From assembly GCA_002270565.1 (NCBI GenBank), contig NQMI01000093.1, forward strand, positions 84,138-148,137: a DNA stretch of 64,000 nucleotides, in the 5' to 3' direction. Position 1 is the stretch's first letter; each line of letters opens with the position of its first letter. The translations under genes and the position numbers were made by a program. This DNA is from Stenocarpella maydis (Eukaryota > Ascomycota > Sordariomycetes > Diaporthales > Diaporthaceae). The notes beneath the pieces are model-generated. The model was not told where the DNA came from. It ran no database searches and was given only the letters and a program-made list of their open reading frames with translations. Positions 1 to 11,005 of the stretch are shown here, one piece after another.

Positions 1-1262
1 GCCTCTTTCATCGACGTTGACATCGCGTCCATTTCCTCAGGGCTCGAGTCTACCGTCAGGATCCGTGTTTCTACCTCGTCGATCGCAGACTCGATTATGT
101 GGACTTGGCGTGTCCTTTCGAGCTCGGCAAATATCCCAGGGACTAGAAGTGGATGTGCCGCGTCTGTCGTGGCGTAACTGAGTCTGTTTACAATCTGCCT
201 CTCGATAGAGAATGGGCAGCCGAACAGAATACCGAATGTGAGCCTGCAGTGTGGGAAGAACGTTGCTGTGAAGGCAAGATCCATCGCCCAGGAATTGCTG
301 GTGCGACAATTGTACACTGTTTCAGCTTTAGTATCGGAATATTGCAAGTGCTGTCACCACTCGACGTCGACCGAGAAAATGAAATGAATACTGTACCGTA
401 TGCCGGATGCCTGGCCCCTTTTCTGCCTCCCATATAGACCTGGGCACTCGAGAAGACTGGAATATCTGCTCGGCTGATGGTCCTGACCGCGGAATTATGG
501 ATGGAGAACTTTTCTGTGATTTTCAAGAAGACCTCCCTGGAGAATGGGAGTACCTTGAGGCTCCGCGAACCGCCGTTCGTAGCTTTGATTTTTGGTCCTC
601 GGGGTGCTGTGGCTAAGTCGTTGGGACCCTGACCATTTTTGGCCATTTGTTCGTCAACATATTGTAACCACTGATCGGAATTCACCTTCTTTATCCCTGT
701 AAGTCCCATCTCGCCGACCCGTTTGGCCACACTGAATATTCAAGACGTGGTCAGTATCCTTCGCGCGCAGGTCATGATCATTTCTCACATGAGAACCAAG
801 CCTGATGCGGAGCCATCGATTGACGGGAGCTCCTGTATATAGTTAGTGGTCGAAAATGGCACAATATTGAGTAATCTGGAATCAAGAATACCCTAGAATA
901 CTTGACTGCCTACCTTGCCAAACCAATCTTCCCATTGCTTCTCTTCTTTCAAGGTCCACAGGACTGGCTCCTGCTCGGTGTAAGTATAGATGGACCCATA
1001 CGGTCGGCCCAGCCACCCGACTGACGTTATACTGGTTGAGGACTCGGACGACTGTTGTCTCCTTTGGTTCAAACTTGAAGACCTGCTTCAAATCGGCCGG
1101 ACCCACTACTGCATCGTCACAAGCCCAGTCCATGTCCAGTTAATCGCACACCACAGTTTGGCTAGGAACTTGATATACCAGGACGCAACCTGATGGCATA
1201 TTGAAGTCGTCAAACGGGATGGATCGGGCAGCAGTCAGACCCAGCTCAGATTTTCTGCTTGT
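1..1262 (-). pseudogene. Broken gene of a fungal membrane-protein family (possibly CorA-like), running off the left edge
   Basis: Four exons can be read on the minus strand: about 1262-914, 832-789, 731-397 and 316-1 (incomplete). The introns between them have good signals, for example GTGAGA with an ACTGAC branch and TTCAG acceptor, and all joins are in phase. Two lesions interrupt exon 1. An in-frame TAA lies at 1140-1142, just before LDMDWACDDAVV, and could come from CAA by C-to-T. A one-base frame change near 1019 carries the frame from VLNQYNVS into GWLGRPYGSIYTYTEQEP. The later exons are clean and include VLPFSREVFLKITEKFSIHN and SFGILFGCPF-like text. From memory such proteins resemble fungal unknowns whose C-terminus is CorA-like; that end lies outside the window, so the family name is tentative. 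Intact splicing with only two lesions suggests recent loss or sequence error. Confidence 0.6.
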
Positions 1263-2160
1263 CTTACGTTACACAACAGGGGGCGCAGTCCGCTAAGCCT
1301 CACCCAAGCATCTGCAGCTGCACTAATGCATGCAGAATCTCGAATCATCGGAGGGCCTCAGAAAGCCCTGTAGTATGCCGTATTGTGTCCCTGGAGAGTA
1401 TTGGTTGGATATTCTGGACCCTTTGCCCCCTACGTACTTATCCAGCAGCACATTTACCCGATGCCTTAGTGACTTGGACGTTGCGTCCCACCACAGGACT
1501 CTGAATATATATTGTACTCCACGTCTCTTCCAAATTTTATTCTCGCAATATTCACTCTCAAACCTCTTTGAACTCACTCTCGGAGCCTATAAACTTACCA
1601 TTCTGCTGGGAAAGTACCTGCTTGACATATCTTTCTATACCTTCCCCTACCTTCTTCAGGCAAATATGGAGATACAGATGATCCGTGCGACATACGCATC
1701 TCAAGACAATTTGGAGAGGTTCTTAACTGGAATCTTCGGCGAGGGAAGGGCTGAGGTCAGCGTAAGCCCTGCAATACATTATTTTCGATCAATGGAAAGG
1801 AAAATTCTAAACATGTGATTAGTGGGTGCGAGGGCGATTCCAGTGCGAAATACCCCGCAAGCTGCACAGGGTATGTGAAAAGTTTCAAGCGTGAACTGAA
1901 AAAGTACAGTCAGTCGGGATTTGCTGATACATGATTGATGCAGAGTGAACTGGAGAGACTCCGTAGTACTATAGCTTTGGAGGATCACTACTGAATATGT
2001 CTGCTGGTATGGTATGTGAGGAACTTTTTGATAGAAACTTGAGGGCTGTTGCGACCACGAGCAGGGCAAGGGCACGGATACCAGGAATTATTCAACTCGC
2101 CACCTAAGCATTGCTTATATATATACGTAATCCCCCCTCCTCCTGAGGAGAATAAAGTAT
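1263..2160. other. Stretch without a supported gene
   Basis: An open frame of 162 codons lies at 1330-1818 on the plus strand and shorter ones lie opposite, but none shows a motif, splice structure or family likeness that I recognise. The stretch may hold 5' exons of the broken gene to its left. Base composition becomes AT-rich near 2100. Confidence 0.3.
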
Positions 2161-2880
2161 TTTATTTTGATAACTGACGGAATAAGTCTAAGAGAGCTTG
2201 CCGAGTGACAGGGTGCTAGATGGTTGAAAACATACTAAGTACCTAGGTATACCCAATTCAATACCCCAGCCAAGATTCAAGACCTCCGGGACAACTTTCT
2301 CAACCGCAGTCCCAACAAGGAAGACTATAAGGGCCAGAAGGGCAACCGAGGGCAGTGTGGCGTGTAACTTTCACGAGTGCTTTTGAGGGTGCCGTTACGG
2401 TCTTGGCGTCCACGCTAGTCCTCAATTAGCAGTGTTTTGAGTGCATGAGAGGACTTTTTTAGATGCACACGTCCATACTGCATTTTAGCATGTACTCTTT
2501 ATCTTGGTGTAATTTTTTATCACCACTAGCCGTATTTAGTGTTGATCGATAAGATTCTGCCACCCATACTGCGTTTTCTATATTGCCCTGGATCAGGTAG
2601 TATAGGTGTGGTGTGGAATGTAGTATAGGACTTAATTGCTTGCAAATAGGGCCAATTGAGCTATATTAAAGTTAATAAGTGCACACTACTACTAGTAAAG
2701 TAGTGAAGTAGTAAAGTTAGTAATAGAGGGGGTTATAGCTTAAAGGGTATGCTTTTCAATTGCTATTTGTATGGTATTGCTATATATTGAAGAGGAGGAT
2801 GAATATTATAACTATTGAGGAAGGGCTTAATGTTGGGTGTTGATGATTCCAAGCAGTATTAGCGGCAGTATGCTACCTCT
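2161..2880. other. AT-rich, stop-rich transposon-derived DNA
   Basis: No frame stays open for more than a few dozen codons. The sequence is rich in TA, TAG and TAA, as expected of RIP-mutated repeats. It leads into the DDE transposase remnant and probably belongs to the same dead element. Confidence 0.4.
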
Positions 2881-3350
2881 AGCAAATGAGTTAGCTAATG
2901 GGCTCCTTAACGGCAGTATGATACGCTTCCACAATATGTTCAGGATGCTATAGGAGGTCTTTAAAGGGTTAGTTATATAGCTTAAGCGGCATATAGACCT
3001 TTGTAATACTTGCTACTTATCATCTGAGTATCAGATAATAGTCTTTGGGTATGTGCTTATAATGAGACCTAGAGGAATTATAGCTATTAATTTGGGCTAT
3101 ACTAAACTACTATTAGTACTATTATTAGTTGCTACTTAGTGTTTTTTAGGCAACTATATAAGGCTTTTATATGCCTAAAGCTGGTAAAGTGGCTTAATGA
3201 GAGACATAAACTTGATAAGAAGATAGCCTTCTTTAATGGCTATATTAGGGCTATTGATAGCACACATATTGCTGCTTACGTACCGTTAAAGTTATTACTA
3301 AAGTAGAGGGATTAGAAGGGTCTAATTATGCAAAATGTTTTAACTACTAT
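2881..3350 (+). pseudogene. Remnant of a DDE (PIF/Harbinger-like) transposase, cut off at the LTR element
   Basis: Degenerate plus-strand frames end in text such as FNGYIRAIDSTHIAAYVP and, after two stop codons, KGLIMQNVL. This matches the pattern of the DDE_Tnp_4/HARBI1 family, where an AIDGTHI block carries the first catalytic Asp and is followed by a basic block and QNVLA. Upstream, RFHNMFRML and a hydrophobic block fit the helical region before the DDE core. Stops and frame changes are frequent. The similarity stops exactly where the LTR begins at 3351, and I do not find the missing C-terminal half after the right LTR. Confidence 0.5.
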
Positions 3351-3755
3351 TGAAAACGGGCCCAAAGGAAGGAGGGAGCGAGAGGACAAAACCTCCACAC
3401 ACACAAAAAGGCACACGTTCTGCCAGAGCCCTAATCAAGCAACCACCCCAAGAGGAGCGTGGAAGACAAGAAGAGGAGCCCCTGACGCAATAGGAGAGTT
3501 ATAAAGGGAATAAAGGGTGCCAAAAAGAAGAAGCAGAAAAAGAGAGCACAAGAAATAGTTTCACAATACACATGTATATATCTAACAGATACAAATTCAC
3601 AGGGTATAAAAAGATTAATTCTCTAGAACTAGAAATTTCTCAAAAGTAATGCAGGAAGGCCCCTTCTTATAATCTTAGAGGAGGGAGGGGGGGAATGCCA
3701 AGGCTGGTTTTCCTCCGGATTCCAAAACATACCGGTTCCCCTAAACCCCAAAACA
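3351..3755 (-). repeat. Left LTR (3' LTR in element orientation)
   Basis: Near-identical to 12043-12438 apart from small indels and many A/G and C/T differences; for example its inner end reads CCCCAAAACA where the other copy reads CCCCGGAACA. It begins TGAAAACGGG and ends AACA. Confidence 0.8.
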
Positions 3756-3766
3756 CACCCCTCTCC
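3756..3766 (-). other. Polypurine tract of the LTR element
   Basis: On the minus strand GGAGAGGGGTG immediately precedes the LTR start TGTTTTGGGG. A purine run at this place primes plus-strand DNA synthesis in LTR elements and fixes the element's orientation. Confidence 0.6.
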
Positions 3767-3768
3767 AG

Positions 3769-5891
3769 ACCATTATAAAGAATAAGCAATAGTCCGCCTA
3801 AAATAACCAAAATCACTTTCCTCCTCTAATCAGATAAGCCACCCGAATTTAGCTCTATTAGACCCTTTATAGCTCTTAATTCCTGGCCCGCTCATTCCTA
3901 CTCTTATTCTGCTATAGCACGCTCAGTTTGTAATCCTTCTCCTTTTATTTAGCTGCCTTTTTATAAGCCCAGGATTAATGGCTATTACTAATCACCAGTA
4001 TGGGAACCCAGCAATTTGCTTCCTCAATTCCCACCCACTTGCTTGCATTCCAGTTATACTCCTAAATCATCATAATTCTTATTACAGCAGGCAATAGGCA
4101 ACATAGTAGCAGCATAGCCAGAATAGAGGACAGAGATAATAATGAAGACCTTAAGATACCCAATCGCTTAGGGGTTATCCCACCTATATTTATGTTTCCT
4201 CCTAAGGATATATTCCTAATGCTTGCCTCTAATATCTGCCACAAGAGAAGTTTAATAAGGTTGCCCTACAGCATTCCAGCCCTGCTCCAATCAGGCATCT
4301 ATAGAGCAGTTCTTACTTCACTCAGTATCCTAAGACCATCTTCTCTATATATCCATACCCCATCTACCTAAGGCAGAGGCTTAGGTATCTTGGATGGGTC
4401 CTTATAAAGTCTAAGCCCAGATACTATAATTAGATCCTTTACGGCTGCACCAGGTATCTTAGATATCAGGATTAGTAGCCGGTTCTTCAAGCTATTAGGG
4501 GCAACAGGAGTTTTGCTCAACCTGGAAGTCCAGATATTAATAGGCCTTAAAAGATCAGCCTTATTAAATCTCACTATAAGGAAGCCCAGCAGATTTTATC
4601 CCAATTCTGATCCCACACTAGGTATAGCGCAATACTTAGTCTCCCCCTTATTTATTCCTAAGATATCAGCTTAAGAGTATATAACATTCTTTCCTGCTAC
4701 AAGCCTCTTATACTTCTTATAGCTAATAACTGGAGTATTCTAGATACCCCTAATCAGACGCCCGGATCTATTAATTTTTAATCGGATAGCAAAACCCTAG
4801 ATAAGAGCTAAGGCTTTTTTAGCAAGCAAGCCAAAAGGGGCGGATTCAAGCAGCCTAATCTTAATCCAGTCTCCAAACTCCCAGCCATTCTTTCCACAAT
4901 TCTCCTGGAAGAAAAAGGCAATATAGGTGGCCATAAGGAGTCCACAAGCAGTTAATCCCAGCTGCAGCATAACCTTCACTTAGATCGCTATACATACCTA
5001 TTTTAAGAATCCTTCAGGTAGCCCAAGGGTAAGAAAGTATACAACGCAGTCCCTTATACAGGGATACATCCTATCACGAGTTCTCTAATCAGGATAAGTA
5101 TTAATTATACTAAGTTATTTAGTATCCCTATTAAAGATACTTAATACCCAATGGCCTGGGGTATACATAACTTAAATGATAAACCTCTAGCTATCCTTTA
5201 GTAAGTAGTATCTCCACAATCTAGGGGGTTCTCTATTAACATTATAGGTTATGGGCACTATAAAGACCAGGTCGCTAAAATCAATCAGCTGCCAATTAAT
5301 AAGCCCTAGAATATAATCAATATGCAGGCACGCCTCTTAAGCCAGGAGACCTTCTGCATCATAAAGGGTTATAAGGAAGTCACCATAGTAAGTGCCAAAC
5401 AGGTTCTTCTGCCCAGGGGGGTTTCTAAACTGAGGATAGGGATTAACACCCTCAAAATATATATCCACCACCCGCTACACATAATCACTATGCCCCCATT
5501 TTTAGTTCTAAAAGAACAGCAGTTACACTAAAAGGTCTAATATATTAAAAGCTTAAGAGAGTGCTAACCCATTATTAAGGATTCTAGTTTCAAACGGGTC
5601 TTTTATTAGGTCTATACTAGCTCCATAATCCCAGTCTCCTTAATTACGGATATTACATAGGTTGGGAAATCTTAGCTACTATACAGGGTTAATATCATCA
5701 AAATTTATAATAAAGGGTAACGCTAAAAGTCGTGCTTTAAGGCCAACCTAATCAGAAGGGTCTGAGTACTCAACAGTAGGCACAGGGGTATCGGGATTAT
5801 TTATAGGGCTAACTTAGCCTTTTAAACTATTAATGGCCATAAACTAGATCAATAGGGATCCCTTCTTCTTTCCCTCACCTTTCTTTATCAT
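3769..5891 (-). pseudogene. Ulp1/C48-like cysteine protease gene inside the LTR element (inactivated)
   Basis: One minus-strand frame can be followed from an ATG at 5891 (or 5840) to near the left LTR, about 700 codons, interrupted by TAA/TAG codons that would be CAA, CAG or TGG before C-to-T or G-to-A change. The Ulp1 catalytic layout is visible. GHWVLSIF carries the His (codon at 5151-5153) followed by Trp. Seventeen residues later the expected Asp position is Asn (AAT, 5100-5102), again one G-to-A step away. QLGLTACG follows with the Gln at 4962-4964 and the Cys at 4944-4946. C48 peptidases cleave ubiquitin-like modifiers, and Ulp1-like domains are known as passengers of plant Mutator-like elements. 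Function in this element is unknown. The C-terminal 300 codons show no domain I recognise. Confidence 0.6.
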
Positions 5892-6326
5892 TTACTAGCT
5901 TAAGGAAGATATCTTTCTAATCAGTCGGACCGGGGAAAAGGGTGCTAAGGCAAGGAGAAATTAGGTAACGGAGGGAAGGTAATAAGTTTTAAGAGTAGAG
6001 GTTGATAGTTACAGTAGCTTTTAAGTCTTAATAATGCAAGTTATACTGCGCTAATTAGAGATCAGCCGAGGTGTAGTGGTTATAGAAGAAGTAGTTGGGT
6101 TAGAGGTTATAGCAGAAAGGTGGGCTTTTATCAGAAGGGGAGCCTCAAGATGGGTAAATCACTCGAGCTAGTAAATCACTCAACTTCCTTCCCTTTTCTG
6201 CCAGGTAGCAACCTTTGCTACTTTAAATGCTTCTAATAAGAGCTCCCCTCTCCAACTTTTCATATTTAAAGTTGCTTTCCCCCCTACTAATCCTTTTCTT
6301 TAACTTCCCCCTAATAGCATTATTAA

Positions 6327-7274
6327 CTATTAATCATTAATCTCATCATCAAACCATCAAGCCTCTCTAATCAGACAAGCTTTACTATCACTATATCTTC
6401 TCCTCCTCAACCAAGCCAAGAAGAAAAGGGAAAGGGTAAGAAGCAATCGCCTCCTATCATCAGGATCTTCAAAACATACAATCCTCCTCCTATCCACAAA
6501 AAAGGCATCTACACTTATTTTCAGCCGAATACAATCCTTTCATAAAACCAAATCCATAAATCACCGCTTCACAAGGCCTTTGCAACAAATATCAAGATAT
6601 ATAACCTCAAGGGCAGAGGCAAGGGTCTTTACATCCTATAGACCCTCTCCTTAATACATAAATCTAAGCTGCTTAAACTGTTCTTTCCCTTCCTAAAAGC
6701 TCTAGAGGCTTGCAAGTACCTATAGTCTCGCCTTAGCACTCTAATTAAAGAAGGTCTGAATGATATTTTTATTAAGTATATAAATGGTGGCCCTTATGAG
6801 AAGTATATGTCTCAACTGTGCCAGGGGAATAACCTTTATTGGGGCCCGGCTCTCCTTATCGCCTTCTTTAGTCGTTATAATGCAAACTCATGCAACTATT
6901 ACATGCAGCGGATGGGGGCCAATTGCAACCAAATAACTCTCCAAGGCATCATTTCCATTATGATCCCTTTCTTTAAGTACTAATCGCTCTAAGGATTTCA
7001 AGATAATGCTTACACTAATTATATCTACTATATTAAGGGTTACCTTTATGATTTCAAGATGCTAAAGATTTCTAAAAGCAGTTATAACTGCATTACTAAT
7101 GTGCATCCCAATCTGATTAATGAGCCCCCAAACATGCCTCCTTTGGAGCTCTTACTGGGTAAGTATACTGAGGCAGCTACTAAGATAGGATATGAGGAAA
7201 CTCGCGCGGATGCTGTGGGCGAGATTACCAGATGTATGCCTAGGAAGTTCAAGTATAAGCCCATGGATCTCTAG
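6327..7274 (+). pseudogene. Opposite-strand open frame inside the LTR element, function unknown
   Basis: A single plus-strand frame stays coherent for about 315 codons with only five stops (TAA or TAG, each one C-to-T step from Gln). It runs opposite to the gag/protease and Ulp1-like frames. The N-terminal third is basic and Pro/Ser-rich. The rest reads like a folded alpha-helical protein, with blocks such as GGPYEKYMSQLCQGNNLYWG and NANSCNYYMQRMGANCNQ. The last 71 codons (7059-7274) are fully open and end at TAG. Its lower stop density than neighbouring DNA suggests it was once coding. I recognise no family. No start codon is obvious; the frame is open from 6327. Confidence 0.45.
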
Positions 7275-7432
7275 TTATAATTATAAGGTGATTAGAAGGG
7301 TTAAGTAAGGCTGGGGTGGATTTAGTTTTTCAGGTTACTAATACTTCTTTTAATAGTAAATCAAGAACCAATAATTTTTATCTTATATATAGTCTCAAGA
7401 GAAGTACACTTATCTAATTAGAGATATAATAT

Positions 7433-7488
7433 TATCTTAACTTTTTTATATCTTAACTTTTTTTATATTTTAACTTTTTTATATCTTA
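7433..7488. repeat. AT-rich tandem repeat, about three 17-18-bp units
   Basis: The unit ATCTTAACTTTTTTAT is repeated with small length changes. It lies between the 3' end of the opposite-strand frame and the end of the gag/protease frame, so it may be the shared intergenic spacer or terminator region of the element. Confidence 0.6.
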
Positions 7489-7689
7489 TCCTAGAATTTG
7501 TATTCCTTTAGCTTGGGGTCATTAGGGTTGATAAGTAGAATGTCCATATGTAGTGTTATCCTTTAAGTTTAATTAGCTAAATCTAATAAGTCTGAATCAT
7601 ATAAGCTATCTATATCCAAACATGCCTGTATTTGGGGGACCATCCAGCTAGGAAGAGACTAGTCTTGGTACTAATTATTATTATTCTGA

Positions 7690-10450
7690 TTAGGGGTGGT
7701 GGGACTGAGTATGTTGTCTAGTGTGTCTGGGAAGATGTTATATCCGGCTACCTCTGATAGCTTCCTCCCGGTTTGTTGACTTTCAAGAGGGTTGTCCTCC
7801 CAAAGAAAAGGCACTACCAGCTCCTAAATTCCCCTCTTACAGATGAATTTCTTTAGGCGCATTGGGGGATAGGTCCCATTAATAGTAATCTGCCCCCTTT
7901 TCTAGGTCCGGCTGGAATCAGGTTGTAGGTCTCTGGGGTGTATACCTATCTGAATAGAAGACTGCTTTGGTAGCAGCCACCTGAAAGGGCTTCTGGTTTC
8001 TTCTCCCCAGCCCACACATTACTTGCAACTCGTTAAGAGTGATGTATGTAAAAAGGAACCCCCTTAATCGCTTAAAAGTTAAATTTGTATTTAAAAAGAA
8101 AGGCATCCCTAAAAGGATGTTGTAGGTGGTGTTATGCGTTTTATCATCCATAATAAAGAAAATAGCCCTTGTCCTATTATGGCTAATGCATACCTACTCC
8201 TTAGTTACTCTAATTAGTGCTAGTGACACTCCATTATAAACTGTGGAGTTTATATCTTAAAGTGGAGTATAGGATAACTTATTCTGGCGGCAATAGGATA
8301 AAGGAAGAAGATTCATCTTAGCACCTGTATTTAGTAGGGCTGGGAGGATCTTATAGCTCTCTGAAGTGATCCTAATGTTTAAGTAGGCGGATCTATAGCA
8401 ACCACAGTTTACCACATTAGCAGTTTGAGATAATATTAAATTTACCTCATACCTAACAATATGCATCTGATTAGAGCTTAAGCATTGCTTATATCCAATT
8501 TTAGATAAAGCAGAGATTATACTAAGTCCTAGACCTATAGCTTGAGGCACATCCCTATCTGGGACTGGCTTAAAAGGCTACTTATTAAGAGAGGTATTAT
8601 CCCTATAAGCAAGGAGCTCTCTAATTAAAACAGCATTAGTCTCGCCAAGCGTAAGAATATCTGAAATCAGCATTTTAATTAAGGTAGTAAGGATAGCATC
8701 CATAGCCTTAGCTTTAGGGGTCTAAAGGATTAGGGGTCCTTATTTAGGCTTAGCTTTAGTTGATTTTTTAGTCTTGCTTGGACCTATTAGATTACCCTTC
8801 ATTTTACCTTTCCCATTCCCAGCTATAGTAGAAGTCTCTTGCTGGATTTCTAGTATTACCTCCTCTTTATTAGAAATCATCTGTAATCTTAGGTTGGAGT
8901 TAACAACTGGTTCTAAGTCTGGCCCAGTATCAAATATCACATCATTAATATCCTAATTAGGGTTATCTCTATTTATTCTCTTCCTTTTTATAGCATTTAT
9001 AGCAATTAAGAGTACTAAAGTTTCCATATATTAGGTTTCATTACTAATAAATACTGGTTTAGGTCCAGAAATTAATATTATAAAGAGGGAATTTACTTTA
9101 GTTTCTAGATTAGGGTCCTAAATCTTCTTTAGTTCCCTAAGAGATATATCGCCCTTAAGTTTAGGGCAGTTGGCAATTAGAAACTAATATCTCTAAACGC
9201 AAGGTAAGTCCATCCTTCCTTTTAAAAGTAAAAATTCCAAACAGCCTTTAGCAAACTTCTTAATACTATAATATTCTATATCCCTATAGAAAGCTAGGGC
9301 TGTAGGATTAAGCTAGTTAGACCTGCCTTTACAGATATCCTCTTAAGAGCTGAGGAATACTGAGTTGCTTTCCCACCTAGGAGACCAGACTAGGCTGAGC
9401 TTAATGAGTTCTAGCAATTTGGAGCATTAATAGGCCCTATAATTAGAGGAAGTACTATATCTATAGTACTTTCTAATCTTGCCGTTCTATTAATAAGCTA
9501 GCTTAGATACATTCTACCAATAGTCTTTAGAGTATCCATTAGTAAAACTATCCTCCTAATTATAATTAGCTTCTAGTAAGTTTAAGGATGCAATTATACT
9601 AGGGCCATTAAGTCCTAAGTAAGCCTGGCTTTAATTATAGCTAAGCACCCTATTGATATATGCTTGATTTGCATTAAGTTTATTTAATATAGGCTGCAGG
9701 CTTTCCNNNNNNNNNNNNNNNNNNNNNNNNNNNNNNNNNNNNNNNNNNNNNNNNNNNNNNNNNNNNNNNNNNNNNNNNNNNNNNNNNNNNNNNNNNNNNN
9801 NNNNNNNNNNNNNNNNNNNNNNNNNNNNNNNNNNNNNNNNNNNNNNNNNNNNNNNNNNNNNNNNNNNGAGTTTTATCTTAAAAGTTCTCCAATTACAGGT
9901 TCTAGCCTCCTTATTAAATATACTTCTAATAGCTAACATCTTCTTCAGGGTTGATAATAAGATTTAATAGAACGGCCAGGTTAGTAAGATCAGACTATTA
10001 TTAGTAGAATCTAGTATCTAGTTATAAGTTGCAATCTAGTGCTTCCAGGCTTCCAGATCTTCAGCAGGGTAATTCCTCCGGATAGTGTCAATTACCTCAG
10101 ATGGATCAGCATAAGAGGCAGCATTATAGATTTAGTAGTGGGCCATCAGCTGGCCTTTCTGACCAACCCAATCATGCTCTCCTGCAGTAATCATATGAAC
10201 ATCATTAACTAGGCTTAAGGTAGTACAAACCTAGAGGAATAAGCTAAGTACCTGATCTAATGAATACTAGAACTAGTTAGCAATAGTCTCCACCAAATTA
10301 ATAACTTTAATAATATTAGTTCTATCAAATTATAGAGTTAATTAAAGTATAAATAGCAAGGCCTAAAGGGTAGTATTTCTAAAGAGCATTAAAAATATAA
10401 TAGGCTGAGAAGCTGCCTAAATGAGTAGCATAGGAGCATAACGCTCCTAA
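7690..10450 (-). pseudogene. gag-like plus retropepsin-like frame of the LTR element (inactivated)
   Basis: The minus-strand frame reads from about 10450 down to about 7700, with scattered stops and a 161-base assembly gap. The upstream part resembles a capsid/gag domain (AGEHDWVGQKGQLMAHY, NYPAEDLEAWKHW-like text). Downstream, ALLNTGAKMNLLP matches the retropepsin active site ALLDTGAEVNLLP. The catalytic Asp position is Asn (AAT at 8329-8331), a G-to-A change. YNILLGMPFF follows at the place of the conserved ILG motif that ends retropepsin folds. I do not see a CCHC zinc knuckle, but the gap could hide one. No polymerase follows; the frame ends before the AT-rich spacer. Confidence 0.6.
9707..9867. 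other. Assembly gap (161 N)
   Basis: A run of N interrupts the gag-like frame. Its true length is unknown, so frame continuity across it cannot be judged. Confidence 0.99.
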
Positions 10451-10630
10451 TCAGAGGTCCTAGATGGGGTAGGGGCAGGTTCCTAAGGAGACTAGCGTCC
10501 TTAAGGTAGACCTTTCTTTAATAAAAGCCCCCTTACCTCATCTATATCCTACTCCCTTCCCCTAAAGGGAGAACCTCTAGTAGATAGGGGAGCAGAATGA
10601 ATATCTTCTATTAGGTAAATAAAGAATATA

Positions 10631-11005
10631 GGTCCTAATTAGTCCCTCGCGGTAATAACGGAGGCGAATGTTTCTCTCCACCTTTACATTCTTAGGAGAG
10701 GGCCTAATATGAGTGCTATCTAAAGGTATTAAATGTTTCTCTCTACCAGGAGTCTTAGGAGAAGGCAAAAGCATAAGTGCTATTTAGGGTCCGCTAAGAT
10801 GCATACAGGAGTAAATAGGTCCTAATCAATCCCTTATAGTAATAGTAAAGTCAAATATTTCTCTGCACCAGAGCTGCTTTCTAAAGAGGCAAGATATAAG
10901 TACTATCTAAGGGTATTAAATGTTTCTCTCTACTAAGTATATCTAGAAGAAGCAAAGGTATTAAGTACTATTTAAAATTTGCTAAGATGCATACAGGAAT
11001 AACCA
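10631..11005. repeat. Two tandem copies of a 187-bp unit with internal sub-repeat
   Basis: GGTCCTAAT at 10631 recurs at 10818, and the similarity continues to the GCATACAGGAxTAA ends near 10809 and 11000. Inside each unit AATGTTTCTCT...TTAGGAGA...AGTGCTATnTA occurs twice, about 65 bp apart. The block lies at the 5' side of the gag-like frame. Confidence 0.6.
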
